DNA of 64,000 nucleotides from assembly GCA_000719105.1 (NCBI GenBank), contig JODX01000001.1, positions 186,001-250,000 on the forward strand, in the 5' to 3' direction. The notes below the pieces were generated by a model. It was not told the origin of the DNA and ran no database searches. It saw only the letters and a list, made by a program, of their open reading frames with translations. Each line of letters opens with the position of its first letter. Positions within the stretch are counted from its first letter, which is position 1. The position numbers were made by a program, and so were the translations under genes. This stretch comes from Streptomyces sclerotialus. GTDB taxonomy: Bacteria > Actinomycetota > Actinomycetes > Streptomycetales > Streptomycetaceae. Below, piece after piece: positions 42,009 to 51,150 of this stretch.

Positions 42009-43402
42009 GGTGGGCGCTGGTCAAGGTGTGCGTGGCGGTCACGACGATGGTCGTCGTCGCCTTCGCGGTCCCGCTCGGGCTGGTCATCAAGGAGATGGCG
42101 CGCGACCGTGCTTTCTCCAACGCCGAGCGCGAGGCCGCCGCCGTCGCGCCCGCGCTGTCCATCACCACCGGCCGGGAGCAGCTGGAGCGGGTCGTCGCCG
42201 CCGCGGGGTCGGGCGCGGACCAGGGGATGGCCGTGCACATACCGGAGGGCGGCGGCCAGCAGGCCCTCGACATCGGCCCGCAGCGCGCGTCGGACGAGGA
42301 CATCGCCACCGTGCGGGAGCTCGGGCGCGCCTCCACCACGGAGGTGCCCGGCGGCTTCACCCTGCTCCAGCCGACCGCGCTCAGCTCCGGGGAGATCGCG
42401 GTCGTCGAGGTCTACGTCCCGCAGGCCGAGGTCAGCAACGGCGTCGGCACGGCCTGGGCGGTGCTCGCCCTGGTGGGCACCGGCCTGATCGTCGGCTCCG
42501 TCGCGGTGGCCGACCGGCTCGGCGTACGCATGGTGCAGCCCGCGCAGCGCCTGGTCGAGGGCGCCCGCGAGCTGGGGGAGGGGAAGCTGGGCGCACGGGT
42601 GCCCGAGGAGGGGCCCAAGGAACTGCGGCTGGCCGCGGTGTCGTTCAACTCGATGGCCGACCAGGTGGTGCAGCTCCTGGCGAACGAGCGGGAGCTGGCG
42701 GCCGACCTGTCGCACCGGCTGCGGACACCGCTCACCGTGCTGCGGCTCAACGCGGCCTCACTGGGCGAGGGCCCGGCCGCCGAGCAGACCCGGGCCGCCG
42801 TCGAACAGCTGGAACGCGAGGTCGACACCATCATCCGTACGGCACGGGAGGCCAAGCCGCAGACGGCGGCGCCGGGACCCGGGGCCGGGTGCGACGCGGC
42901 GGAGGTCGTGCGCGAGCGCATGGCGTTCTGGTCGGCGCTCGCGGAGGACGAGGACCGCAAGGTGCGCGTCGCGGGCGTGGACCGGCCGGTGCGCATACCC
43001 GTGGCCCGCGCCGACCTCGCCGCCGCGCTCGACGCCCTGCTCGGCAACGTCTTCCGGCACACCCCCGAGGGCACGGCCTTCGCGGTGGACGTGCACAACG
43101 GGGAGGACGCGGTGATCGTGCTGGTCTCCGACGCGGGCCCCGGGATAGCCGACCCCGAGACGGCGATGGCGCGCGGGCGCGGCTCGGGCAGCGATGGCTC
43201 GACCGGACTGGGGCTGGACATCGTGCGGCGGCTCGCCGAGTCGACGGGCGGTGACGTGCGGATCGGGTCCTCGGTACTGGGCGGCACGGAGGTGCGGATC
43301 TGGATCCAGCTCGACGGCCGGGCGGGGACGCCGGGCCGGCGCGGGCACCGGGGGACGGTGCGGCGGCGCGGTCGCAGTGGCGCTCTGGCCCGACAGCTTT
43401 AA
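42005..43402 (+). CDS. Sensor histidine kinase
   Basis: A 465-residue membrane kinase. Helix 1 (WALVKVCVAVTTMVVVAFAVPLGLVI) and helix 2 (AWAVLALVGTGLIVGSVAVA, about residues 148-170) enclose a sensor domain of about 120 residues with no known motif. Then come a HAMP domain, the H-box LAADLSHRLRTPLTVLRL with the phospho-His, N-box ALLGNVFRHTPEG, G1 VSDAGPGIAD and G2 STGLGLDIV. A basic tail (RAGTPGRRGHRGTVRRRGR) ends the protein. It is the partner of the regulator encoded just upstream. Confidence 0.94.
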   Translation: MRWALVKVCVAVTTMVVVAFAVPLGLVIKEMARDRAFSNAEREAAAVAPALSITTGREQLERVVAAAGSGADQGMAVHIPEGGGQQALDIGPQRASDEDIATVRELGRASTTEVPGGFTLLQPTALSSGEIAVVEVYVPQAEVSNGVGTAWAVLALVGTGLIVGSVAVADRLGVRMVQPAQRLVEGARELGEGKLGARVPEEGPKELRLAAVSFNSMADQVVQLLANERELAADLSHRLRTPLTVLRLNAASLGEGPAAEQTRAAVEQLEREVDTIIRTAREAKPQTAAPGPGAGCDAAEVVRERMAFWSALAEDEDRKVRVAGVDRPVRIPVARADLAAALDALLGNVFRHTPEGTAFAVDVHNGEDAVIVLVSDAGPGIADPETAMARGRGSGSDGSTGLGLDIVRRLAESTGGDVRIGSSVLGGTEVRIWIQLDGRAGTPGRRGHRGTVRRRGRSGALARQL

Positions 43403-43417
43403 CCGTTTCCGATCCCT

Positions 43418-43436
43418 TCCTTAAGCGCTCCCTAAG
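43418..43436. promoter_or_regulatory. Direct repeat with 11-base period, response-regulator-type site
   Basis: TCCTTAAG (43418-43425) and TCCCTAAG (43429-43436) lie exactly 11 bases apart, the spacing of OmpR/PhoB-type dimer sites. The repeat sits 15 bases after the kinase stop and about 110 bases before the GH18 gene. Confidence 0.45.
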
Positions 43437-43450
43437 ATCACCGACGGCCG

Positions 43451-43480
43451 TCCGGAACAAGCGAATTGCCCGGTTCCGGA
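43451..43480. promoter_or_regulatory. Inverted repeat TCCGGAAC-14-GTTCCGGA
   Basis: A perfect 8-base inverted repeat, each arm partly self-complementary, 63 bases upstream of the GH18 start. It could be an operator or a hairpin ending the two-component transcript. Confidence 0.45.
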
Positions 43481-43542
43481 TCGCTAGCGTGCTGCCGCAA
43501 TCCCCAAAAACAGCGGCAACGGCGAGGACGGGCAGACACGCG

Positions 43543-45024
43543 ATGAGTACGCACCGGCGCACGATCAGTGGCAGGAACAAGGTGATCGGCACGCTCGTCG
43601 CCGCGGTCGTGGCGGGCGGTGCGGCCGTCGTGTTCACCGGGAGCGCGCAGGCGGCGGGGGTCGGTGCGGCGTACACGAGGACCAGCGACTGGTCGACGGG
43701 TTACACCGCGCAGTACGTGATCACGAACGACGCCGACGCGGTGAAGGGCGACTGGAAGCTGGAGTTCGACCTGCCGTCCGGCTCCACGCTGAGCTCGCTG
43801 TGGAACGGCGAGTCGAGCGTGAGCGGGCAGCACGTCACCGTGCAGGCGCCCGCCTGGGACAAGGACGGGCTCGCGGCCGGCGAGTCGGTGACCGTCGGGT
43901 TCGTGGTGAACGGCACCGGGGATCCCGCTGGCTGCCGTATCGACGGGGCGAGCTGTTCCGTGGACGAGGGGGCGACGCCCGAGCCGAGCGGCCGCCCGAC
44001 GGACCCGGCACCGGAGCCGACCGGGAGCGCCGAGCCGACGGCCACGCCCACCGAGGAGCCCACCGCCGAGCCGACCGCGGAGCCCACCGAGGGCTCGGGC
44101 GGTGACAGCGGCTCGGGCGAGGGCACCACCACCGGCGCCGGCTTCGCGCCCTACGTCGACACCTCCCTCTACCCGGCCTACGACCTCCTGGCGAGCGCGG
44201 AGGCGACCGGCGTGAAGGAGTACAACCTGGCCTTCGTCACCGACGGCGGCGGCTGCACCCCCAAGTGGGGCGGCGTCACCGACCTCGGCAGCGACGCGGT
44301 CGCGGCCCAGATCGGCGACCTGCGGGCCATGGGCGGCGACGTCCGGGTGTCCTTCGGCGGTGCCGCGGGCTCGGAGCTCGCGCTGAACTGCTCGTCGGCG
44401 GACGCGCTGGCGGCGGCGTACGAGAAGGTCGTGAGCGCGTACGGCCTCACGAAGGTCGACTTCGACGTGGAGGGCGGCGCGCTGCCGAACACGGCGGCCA
44501 ACACCCGACGTGCGCAGGCGATAGCCGAGCTCCAGGCCGACCACCCCGACCTGGACGTGTCCTTCACCCTCCCCGTCATGCCCGAGGGCCTCACCCAGGA
44601 CGGGGTGAACCTGCTGGCGGACGCCAAGGCGAACGGCGTCGGCATCGATACGGTCAATATCATGGCGATGGACTACGGGGCCGCGTACAGCGGTGACATG
44701 GGCACGTACGCCGAGCAGGCCGCCACCGCCACCCAGGCGCAGCTCAAGGGCGTGCTCGGCCTCTCCGACAGTGCGGCCTGGAAGGCGGTCGCGGTCACCC
44801 CGATGATCGGCGTCAACGATGTGACGACGGAGATCTTCAAGGTCGAGGACGCCACCCAGCTGGTGGCCTTCGCCAGGAGCAAGGGCCTCGGCTGGCTGTC
44901 CATGTGGTCGGCGACCCGCGACAAGCAGTGCGCGGGCGGTGCCAAGCCCGCGGCGGACGCGACGTGCAGCTCGATCGTCCAGGAGGACGGGGCGTTCGCG
45001 AAGGCCTTCGCCGCGTACAAGTGA
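43543..45024 (+). CDS. Secreted GH18 chitinase-like protein with an N-terminal CBM2-type domain
   Basis: A 493-residue secreted protein. The signal peptide ends near GSAQA-AG. A cellulose/chitin-binding CBM2-like domain follows (about residues 35-140, YVITNDADAVKGDWKLEFDLP, VGFVVNGTG), then a Pro/Thr/Glu linker with repeated EPTAEPT, then a GH18 barrel (about residues 200-493). The catalytic strand reads KVDFDVEGG, keeping DxDxE of the DxxDxDxE motif but with Thr at the first Asp. MAMDYG supplies the Met/Asp/Tyr of subsite -1. Probably chitin or related glycan hydrolysis. Preceded by two candidate operators. Confidence 0.88.
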   Translation: MSTHRRTISGRNKVIGTLVAAVVAGGAAVVFTGSAQAAGVGAAYTRTSDWSTGYTAQYVITNDADAVKGDWKLEFDLPSGSTLSSLWNGESSVSGQHVTVQAPAWDKDGLAAGESVTVGFVVNGTGDPAGCRIDGASCSVDEGATPEPSGRPTDPAPEPTGSAEPTATPTEEPTAEPTAEPTEGSGGDSGSGEGTTTGAGFAPYVDTSLYPAYDLLASAEATGVKEYNLAFVTDGGGCTPKWGGVTDLGSDAVAAQIGDLRAMGGDVRVSFGGAAGSELALNCSSADALAAAYEKVVSAYGLTKVDFDVEGGALPNTAANTRRAQAIAELQADHPDLDVSFTLPVMPEGLTQDGVNLLADAKANGVGIDTVNIMAMDYGAAYSGDMGTYAEQAATATQAQLKGVLGLSDSAAWKAVAVTPMIGVNDVTTEIFKVEDATQLVAFARSKGLGWLSMWSATRDKQCAGGAKPAADATCSSIVQEDGAFAKAFAAYK

Positions 45025-45040
45025 CGACCCGCTGACCACA

Positions 45041-45083
45041 TGACGCGCCCCGGCCGGTACCCCCACCCGGCCGGGGCGCGTCA
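45041..45083. terminator. Bidirectional terminator between GH18 and MFS genes
   Basis: A perfect 17-base stem (45041-45057 with 45067-45083) and a 9-base loop between converging genes. Confidence 0.9.
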
Positions 45084-45099
45084 CGTACGACGGGCGACC

Positions 45100-46470
45100 T
45101 CAGACCTCGTCCAGCTCCCGCTCCTTGGTCTCCGGCAGCGCCAGGATGCAGACCAGCGACAGCAGGGCCATGGCGCTCATGAACCAGCCGCCCACCGAGG
45201 GGCTGTAGTTCTCCGCCAGCGCCGTGACGATCAGCGGCGCCGCCGCACCGCCGAGCACACCGCCGAGGTTGTACGAGAACCCGGCGCCCGAGTAGCGCAT
45301 CCTGGTGCCGAACAGCTCGGGCATGTAGGCGCCGGCCGGGCCGTAGATGATGCCCATACAGAGCAGGGCGCCGCTCAGCGCGATGGCGATGAGGACGTAG
45401 TTCTCCGTGTCGAGGAGCGGGAAGAGGACCGCGCCCCACACCACGCCGAAGGCCGCGCCACCGATGATCAGCTTGCGCCGGCCGACGCGGTCGGACCAGC
45501 GGGCGACCAGATAGGTCGATATCGCGAGCACGGCGACGGCGACCAGGGTGAGGGACAGCATGTCGTTCTTGGGGATGCCGAGCGTGTCGGTCGTGTACGT
45601 CATGCAGTACGTGGCCGCCGTGTAGAACATCACGTAGACCACCGTGATCATGCCGGCACCGAGCAGCATCTCCTTGGGGTGCCGGCGGAACGCCTCGGCG
45701 AGCGGCGCCTTGGCCGTCTCCCGCTCCTTGGTGACCTTCTCGAAGGCGGGCGTCTCGGCGATCCGCAGCCGGATGACCAGGCCGACGGCGACGAGGACGA
45801 AGGAGATCAGGAAGGGGATGCGCCAGCCCCAGCTCTCGAACGCGTCGTCGTCGAGCACGGCCGACATCAGCAGGAAGGTGACGGTCGCGGCGAAGTAGCC
45901 GGCCGGAGAGCCGAGCTGGGGCGCGGCCGCGTACAGTCCGCGTTTCTTCTTCGGCGCGTGCTCCACGGCGAGCAGCGCGGCACCGCCCCACTCACCGCCC
46001 AGGCCGAGCCCCTGGATCAGCCGGAGCAGGACGAGCAGGATCGGGGCGGCGACGCCCAGCGTGTCGTACCCCGGGAGCAGACCGATCAGACCGGTGGAGA
46101 TGCCCATCATCAGCAGCGAGACGACCAGCACGGCCTTGCGTCCGACGCGGTCGCCGTAGTGTCCGAAGATGGCGGCGCCGAGCGGCCGGGCGGCGAACCC
46201 GACGGCGAACGTGGACAGGGTCGCCAGGGTGCCCGCCGTCTCGGACAGGTCGGGGAAGAACGCCTCGTTGAGGACGAGCGCGGCGGCCGTTCCGTAGATG
46301 TAGTAGTCGTAGAACTCGATGGCCGTACCGATGAAACTGGCCGTCGCGATCCTGCGCATGCCCCCCGGGGAAGCGGCGGAGGCGGAGTCGGCGGGTGGGG
46401 CGGACTCGGGGGAGTCGGCGGGCTGCGTGCCGTCGGACGGTGCCGAGGCGTGCGGGCCTGAGGTGCTCAT
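45100..46470 (-). CDS. MFS transporter of the metabolite:H+ symporter (MHS) family
   Basis: A 456-residue permease with 12 membrane helices. Features of the MHS group (ProP, ShiA, KgtP) are TASFIGTAIEFYDYYIYG at helix 1, GHYGDRVGRKAVLV between helices 2 and 3, LRLIQGLGLGGEWGGAALLAVEHAPKKKRG (positions 165-194) and WSDRVGRRKLII in the second half. It should import a carboxylate or betaine-type solute with protons. It lies 233 bases downstream of the PucR regulator gene on the same strand, behind a large inverted repeat. Substrate unknown. Confidence 0.9.
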   Translation of the reverse strand: MSTSGPHASAPSDGTQPADSPESAPPADSASAASPGGMRRIATASFIGTAIEFYDYYIYGTAAALVLNEAFFPDLSETAGTLATLSTFAVGFAARPLGAAIFGHYGDRVGRKAVLVVSLLMMGISTGLIGLLPGYDTLGVAAPILLVLLRLIQGLGLGGEWGGAALLAVEHAPKKKRGLYAAAPQLGSPAGYFAATVTFLLMSAVLDDDAFESWGWRIPFLISFVLVAVGLVIRLRIAETPAFEKVTKERETAKAPLAEAFRRHPKEMLLGAGMITVVYVMFYTAATYCMTYTTDTLGIPKNDMLSLTLVAVAVLAISTYLVARWSDRVGRRKLIIGGAAFGVVWGAVLFPLLDTENYVLIAIALSGALLCMGIIYGPAGAYMPELFGTRMRYSGAGFSYNLGGVLGGAAAPLIVTALAENYSPSVGGWFMSAMALLSLVCILALPETKERELDEV

Positions 46471-46620
46471 GGGCTGCTCCGGGAAGCTTAAGTGAAGGGC
46501 CGCCGTGGGACGGCCGGACATGGCTGCGGAATCGACCGCGGGCCGTGCGGGATGCGGGGGTTTCCGTCCCAGAGCGGGAACGGAAGGCGAATGTAAGGCG
46601 GCATCCCGGGGCCCGTTCTC

Positions 46621-46665
46621 GTCCGCCCGGACAGCGATTCCCGGAGTTCGCTGTCCGCGCGGACA
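46621..46665. promoter_or_regulatory. Large inverted repeat with TGTCCGCGCGGACA, upstream of the MFS gene
   Basis: Arms 46621-46637 and 46648-46664 pair at 16 of 17 positions. The right arm contains TGTCCGCGCGGACA (46652-46665), itself a perfect 14-base palindrome, and the left arm a near copy. More copies of the half-site CGGACA occur at 46512-46517 and 46710-46715. Candidate operator for the PucR regulator. Confidence 0.5.
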
Positions 46666-46703
46666 ACGCGTCCCACGAGGCAGGCGGGCTCAGCCGGACC
46701 CGT

Positions 46704-48395
46704 CTATCCGGACAGACCCAGGGGGAACGGCCGCCCCGCGTCCTCCGTCCCCTCCGCGAGCCTGAGCTGGATCATCGCCGCCAGCCGGTGCTCCGGATCG
46801 TCCAGGTCGAGGCCGGAGAGCGCGACGGCCTTGCGCACGCGGTAGCGCAGGGTGTTGGGGTGCACGTTCAGCGCCTTCGCCACGGCGCCCACGTCGCCGA
46901 ACGCGTCCAGGTACAGCCGCAGTGAGCGCGCCATCTCCGTGCCGTGCACGGCGTCGTGGGCGACCAGCGACGCGAGGCCGGGATGGCGGACCGTGCCCTG
47001 ACCGGCCAGCAGTTCCAGGACCTCGCGCACCAGCAGCGCGGAGGTGAGCCCGCTGTGCGTGCCGACCGCGCGGTCCGGTGTGCCGGCCAGGATGCGCAGG
47101 CCCTGGTGGCCGCGGAGCTTGACCTCGGGGATGTCCTCCAGCCGGGGCGCCGTACCGGCGACGACCGCCTGCACGGGCGTACGGGTGTACTGGCGCAGCG
47201 CGGTGACGAGTTCCGTCGCCCAGCGCACGAGCGCGCTCTCGGAGGCGTCCCCGCCCGCCGTACCCCCCGTACCCGCGGCGCCCGCCGCCTCCGGAAGCAT
47301 CGCGTAGATCTGCCCGCAGGCCTGCGCGACCAGCGCGTTCCTGCGGTAGGCGGCCGCGTGCACGGCGACGATCCCGGCCGCCTCCGCCAGTCGCGCGTCC
47401 CGTCCGGTGCCGTCTTCCCACGCCTGGTCGTCCCGCAGGTCCACGGCGACGACGGACGCGCCGGACGCCGGGGCCACCCCCAGGTGCCCGGCGAGCGCGG
47501 CGGCGTTGAACCGTCCGGTGAGCAGGCCGTGCGCGAGGTCCTCGCGGGAGCGCAGCCGGGCCCCGGAGTCACCCCGGTAGTAGTGGTCGACGAGCTGGGC
47601 ACCGGCGAGCCGGGCGGCGCCGCGCAGCGCCCGCTCCGATCCGGGGGCCAGCGGCCGGTCGCCCTCCTGCAGCCAGATCGTGCCGAGCGGCCGCGTGCCC
47701 GCGTTGATGCCGGCGACCAGCCGCCGCCGGATGCCCTCCGCCGGCCGCGCCTCGACCTCGACGACCTCGTCGCCCCGGCGCACGCGCTGGTAGACGCCCC
47801 ATTCGCGAAGCAGCGCCAGATAGGGCTCCGGGCAGTTGCGCCCGAGGATCGAACGGCGCCGCAGCTCGTCGGCCTCCTCCCCGGGCCCGGCGTACGCCAT
47901 CACGCGGTGCGCGGTGTCCTCCACGCTGACCAGGCCGTGGGTGAGCGAGGCCACGGTCTGCGCGAGCGAGTACAGATCGCCGCGCCGGTCCGCGCCGCCG
48001 CCCTGCACGATCTCCCGGCGGACCTCGGTCTCGACCTTGTCCCAGCGCAGCCCGGCGGGCACGCCCAGCACGGCGACGCCCGCGTCCCGGGCGGCCGCCC
48101 GGACCTCACCGGGCACCTCGTCGCCGATCCGTACGGCGACGCCCGCGGCCCCCGCCGCCCCCGCCGCGGTCACCAGCCCCGCCGCCTCGGCGCCGCGCAC
48201 CCCGACCGCGAGCACGAGCATCCCGGACATGCCCACGACGGAGTCCCCGGGCTCGGCGATGATCACGTCGGTGATCTCCCCGCTGCCCCCCGCCACCAGC
48301 ACGGCCCCCAGCGCGCCGGCGATCCGCTCCAACGTGGCACCGGTGCCACGCGCCCCCTCACGCTCCTTGTTCATGGGGTCAGGGTAGGCAGCCAT
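46704..48395 (-). CDS. PucR family transcriptional regulator
   Basis: A 563-residue regulator. The N-terminal PucR domain has LERIAGALGAVLVAGGSGEIT, EPGDSVVGMSGMLVLAVGVRG and AGVAVLGVPAGLRW; the middle part carries a GGDEF-like degenerate region typical of CdaR proteins; the C-terminal PucR helix-turn-helix is DVGAVAKALNVHPNTLRYRVRKAVALSG (535-562 region). Such regulators respond to purine, amino-acid or organic-acid intermediates. The ATG at 48395 follows GGGGAG. Probably controls the downstream MFS gene. Confidence 0.9.
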   Translation of the reverse strand: MAAYPDPMNKEREGARGTGATLERIAGALGAVLVAGGSGEITDVIIAEPGDSVVGMSGMLVLAVGVRGAEAAGLVTAAGAAGAAGVAVRIGDEVPGEVRAAARDAGVAVLGVPAGLRWDKVETEVRREIVQGGGADRRGDLYSLAQTVASLTHGLVSVEDTAHRVMAYAGPGEEADELRRRSILGRNCPEPYLALLREWGVYQRVRRGDEVVEVEARPAEGIRRRLVAGINAGTRPLGTIWLQEGDRPLAPGSERALRGAARLAGAQLVDHYYRGDSGARLRSREDLAHGLLTGRFNAAALAGHLGVAPASGASVVAVDLRDDQAWEDGTGRDARLAEAAGIVAVHAAAYRRNALVAQACGQIYAMLPEAAGAAGTGGTAGGDASESALVRWATELVTALRQYTRTPVQAVVAGTAPRLEDIPEVKLRGHQGLRILAGTPDRAVGTHSGLTSALLVREVLELLAGQGTVRHPGLASLVAHDAVHGTEMARSLRLYLDAFGDVGAVAKALNVHPNTLRYRVRKAVALSGLDLDDPEHRLAAMIQLRLAEGTEDAGRPFPLGLSG

Positions 48396-48421
48396 GCTGT
48401 GGCTCCCCACGCCGGTGACGT

Positions 48422-48479
48422 TCCGGGCGGCCGGGGGCGCGGCACCCCCCTCGCAGTGCCGCGTCCCCGGCCGCCCGGA
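48422..48479 (-). terminator. Terminator of the ceb-bglC operon, distal hairpin
   Basis: A 24-base stem (48422-48445 with 48456-48479) with one wobble pair and a 10-base loop, downstream of the bglC stop on the minus strand. Confidence 0.85.
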
Positions 48480-48482
48480 CGA

Positions 48483-48515
48483 GGGGCCCCGCCGCATCGG
48501 ATCCGGCGGGGCCCC
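48483..48515 (-). terminator. Terminator of the ceb-bglC operon, proximal hairpin
   Basis: A perfect 12-base stem (48483-48494 with 48504-48515), six bases after the bglC stop, followed at once by the longer hairpin at 48422-48479. Confidence 0.85.
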
Positions 48516-48521
48516 GCACGG

Positions 48522-49961
48522 TCACTCCGCCGAGGTCAGGGGCGGCAGGGCGCCCGTGCGGGCCAGTTGGCCGTACCAATGGGCGCTCGACTTGGGAGTG
48601 CGGGCCAGGGTCGCGTAGTCGACGTACACCGCGCCGAACCGCTTCTCGTACCCGTACGCCCACTCGAAGTTGTCCATCAGCGACCAGAGGTAGTAGCCGC
48701 GGACGTCGGCGCCCTCGGCGATCGCGCGGCGCACCGCCCGCAGATGGCCGTGCAGGTAGGAGATCCGGTCCGGGTCGTGGACGCGGCCCTCCGGGTCCGG
48801 CTTGTCGTCGGAGGCCGCGCCGTTCTCCGTGATGTAGAGCGGCAGGCCCGGCGCCTCGCGGGTGAACCGCATGATCAGCTCGTGCAGACCGGTCGGGTCG
48901 ATCGTCCAGCCCATCTCCGTGCGCTCGCCCGGCGTCTGGTGGAACTGCACGTCCTCGGCGCCCGGCCACGGGGAGAAGTCGCTGTTCCCGTGCCCGTCCG
49001 CACGCGGCGCCGCCACGTTCGGGTCGCCGGCCGAGATCAGCGTCGGCGTGTAGTAGTTCAGGCCCAGGGCGTCCAGCGGCTGGTGGATCAGCGACAGGTC
49101 GCCCTCCACCACGAACGACCAGTCCGTCAGCGACTTCGTCGTCGTGAACAGGCTGTCCGGGTAGGCCCCGTGCAGCATCGGGCCGTGGAAGACGCCGTTC
49201 CCCAGGTCGTCGATCTTCTTCAGCGCCGCCTGGTCCGCGGGGTCCTCGGTGAGGGCCCGGAACACATGGGTGTTGAGGCTCACGGCGACCGAGTTGCGCG
49301 CGGGCATGACCGAGCGCAGGGCCGTGGTGGCGAGGCCGTGGCCCAGGTTCAGGTGGTGCGCGGCCCGCAGCGCGGCGACCGGGTCCGTACGGCCCGGCGC
49401 GTGGACGCCCGAGGCGTAGCCGAGGAACGCGGCGCACCACGGCTCGTTGAGCGTGATCCAGTTCTCGACGCGGTCGCCGAGCGCCTCGCCGACGATCCCC
49501 GCGTACTCGGCGAAGCGCAGCGCCGTCTCGCGCTCCGGCCAGCCGCCCGCGTCCTCCAGCTCCTGGGGCAGGTCCCAGTGGTAGAGGGTGACGGCGGGCT
49601 TGATGCCCTTGTCCAGCAGCTCGTCCACCAGCCGCCGGTAGAAGTCCAGGCCGCGCTGGACCGCGGGGCCGCGGCCGGTCGGCTGCACACGCGACCAGGA
49701 GACCGAGAAGCGGTACGAGTTGAGACCGAGGTCCGCCATGAGCGCCACGTCGTCGCGGTAGCGGTGGTAGTGGTCGACAGCGATGTCACCGGTGTCGCCG
49801 CCGGCGGTCTTGCCCGGCGTATGGCTGAAGGTGTCCCAGATCGAGGGGGTGCGCCCGTCCTCCCGTATCGCGCCCTCGATCTGGTACGCCGAGGTCGCCG
49901 CGCCCCAGAGGAAGGCGGGAGGGAAGGTCACCGGGGTCACCGGAGGTACGGATTCAGTCAT
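48522..49961 (-). CDS. bglC: GH1 beta-glucosidase (BglC/cellobiase)
   Basis: A 479-residue cytosolic glycoside hydrolase family 1 enzyme. The N-terminal signature [15 protein letters not shown], the acid-base Glu in TLNEPW and the nucleophile Glu in YITENGAA are all present. It hydrolyses cellobiose or cello-oligosaccharides imported by CebEFG. It follows cebG after 269 bases. A CebR-type box with one mismatch overlaps the start codon, as expected for direct CebR repression. Confidence 0.95.
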   Translation of the reverse strand: MTESVPPVTPVTFPPAFLWGAATSAYQIEGAIREDGRTPSIWDTFSHTPGKTAGGDTGDIAVDHYHRYRDDVALMADLGLNSYRFSVSWSRVQPTGRGPAVQRGLDFYRRLVDELLDKGIKPAVTLYHWDLPQELEDAGGWPERETALRFAEYAGIVGEALGDRVENWITLNEPWCAAFLGYASGVHAPGRTDPVAALRAAHHLNLGHGLATTALRSVMPARNSVAVSLNTHVFRALTEDPADQAALKKIDDLGNGVFHGPMLHGAYPDSLFTTTKSLTDWSFVVEGDLSLIHQPLDALGLNYYTPTLISAGDPNVAAPRADGHGNSDFSPWPGAEDVQFHQTPGERTEMGWTIDPTGLHELIMRFTREAPGLPLYITENGAASDDKPDPEGRVHDPDRISYLHGHLRAVRRAIAEGADVRGYYLWSLMDNFEWAYGYEKRFGAVYVDYATLARTPKSSAHWYGQLARTGALPPLTSAE

Positions 49962-49974
49962 GGAAGCGCTCCCA
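49961..49974. promoter_or_regulatory. CebR box at the bglC start codon
   Basis: TGGAAGCGCTCCCA matches the CebR consensus TGGGAGCGCTCCCA at 13 of 14 positions. The first base is also the A of the bglC ATG on the minus strand, so bound CebR would block translation-start-proximal transcription. Confidence 0.75.
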
Positions 49975-50126
49975 TGGGGCGTGAGGGGTCATGAAGACCG
50001 ACGGTCGGTGGAGGGGGGAGGAAGGCGGGGCAGGAGGGAAGACCCTGCCGAGGGCCTGAGGCGCGGAGCCGGAGCGGCGGTGGTCCGGCTCGCGCGCACG
50101 CGCACGGACGGAGCCGTACGGATGAA

Positions 50127-50222
50127 GCGGTGCGGGTCCCTGCGGGGCGAGCGGTGCCCGGCCCCGCCGGACAAGCGGTGCCCGGCCCCGCCGGACAAGC
50201 GGTGCCCGTCCCTGCGGGACGG
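50127..50222. repeat. Four tandem 24-base repeats between cebG and bglC
   Basis: Units begin at 50127, 50151, 50175 and 50199. The second and third are identical; the outer two vary in the middle. Each has GCGGTGC at the start and a C/G-rich second half able to fold into short hairpins. The array ends nine bases before the cebG stop codon. Confidence 0.85.
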
Positions 50223-50230
50223 AGCCGCGC

Positions 50231-51139
50231 TCAGCCCTTCACGGCACCCTGCATGATGCCGCCCACGATCTGCTTGCCGAAGATCGCGAAGACGAGCAGC
50301 AGGGGCAGCGTACCCAGCAGCGCACCCGCCATGATCAGGGACTGGTCCGGGGTGTAGCCGCGGCCCAGACCGGCGACCGCCACCTGCACGGTCGGGCTGC
50401 CGTGCTGCGTCAGCACCAGGAACGGCCACAGGAAGTCGTTCCAGGTCTGCACGAACATCAGCATGCCGAGCACGGCCATCGCGGGCCGCGCGGCGGGGAA
50501 CACCACGTGCCACACCACGCGCCAGCTGCTGGCGCCGTCCATGCGGGCGGCCTCGATGATCTCGTCCGGCAGCGCCTGCAGCAGGTACTGCCGCATGAAG
50601 AACACACCGAACGCGCTCACCAGAGACGGCAGGATGACCGCCTGGAGCTGGTCGGACCAGTCGAGCTTGGCCACCATCATGTACAGCGGGATGACGCTGA
50701 GCTGCGGCGGCACCATCATCGTGCCGACCACGATCAGCATCGCGGCGCCACGGCCCTTGAACTTGAGCTTGGCGAAGGCGAACCCGGCGATCGTCGACAG
50801 GAAGACGATGGTAGCCGCGGAGACGCCCGCCACGAACGTGGTGTTGATGAAGGCCTCGCCGAGGTTGGCGTCGTTCCAGGCGAGGTCGAGGTTGTTGAAC
50901 AGGTTGGAGCCGAACCAGAACGGCGGCGGGTTCTGCGCCAGCCGCTGGTTGTCGCGCGAGGCGGCGATCGCCGTCCACACCAGCGGGAACAGCGAGCCGA
51001 TGGTGAACAGGGCGAGGATGATGTAGGCGACGGGGCCCGCGTGCATGTGCCCGCCCGCGCGCGCGGACTTGGGACCGCGCCCGCGCTTTTTGGGCTCGGG
51101 CGGCGTGTCCACCGGGGACTTCGTCAGTGTCGTCGTCAC
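50231..51139 (-). CDS. cebG: Cellobiose/cellotriose ABC transporter permease CebG
   Basis: A 302-residue permease of the CUT1 sugar-transporter class with six membrane helices. The EAA loop reads EIIEAARMDGASSWRVVWHVVFP. The N-terminus is Lys/Arg-rich (EPKKRGRGPKSARAGG). The GTG start has GGAG seven bases upstream and lies 12 bases after the cebF stop. It forms the membrane channel with CebF. Confidence 0.92.
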   Translation of the reverse strand: MTTTLTKSPVDTPPEPKKRGRGPKSARAGGHMHAGPVAYIILALFTIGSLFPLVWTAIAASRDNQRLAQNPPPFWFGSNLFNNLDLAWNDANLGEAFINTTFVAGVSAATIVFLSTIAGFAFAKLKFKGRGAAMLIVVGTMMVPPQLSVIPLYMMVAKLDWSDQLQAVILPSLVSAFGVFFMRQYLLQALPDEIIEAARMDGASSWRVVWHVVFPAARPAMAVLGMLMFVQTWNDFLWPFLVLTQHGSPTVQVAVAGLGRGYTPDQSLIMAGALLGTLPLLLVFAIFGKQIVGGIMQGAVKG

Positions 51140-51150
51140 GGCCGGTCTCC

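Noticed and set aside
46944..49994. Plus-strand open frame of 1016 codons
   Set aside because: Antisense to PucR and bglC, which have clear family motifs; the translation is Arg/Pro-rich noise.
50127..50222. CRISPR-like array
   Set aside because: The repeats are directly adjacent without spacers, and there are no cas genes; the Cas4-like nuclease at 34448 is far away and has no array beside it.
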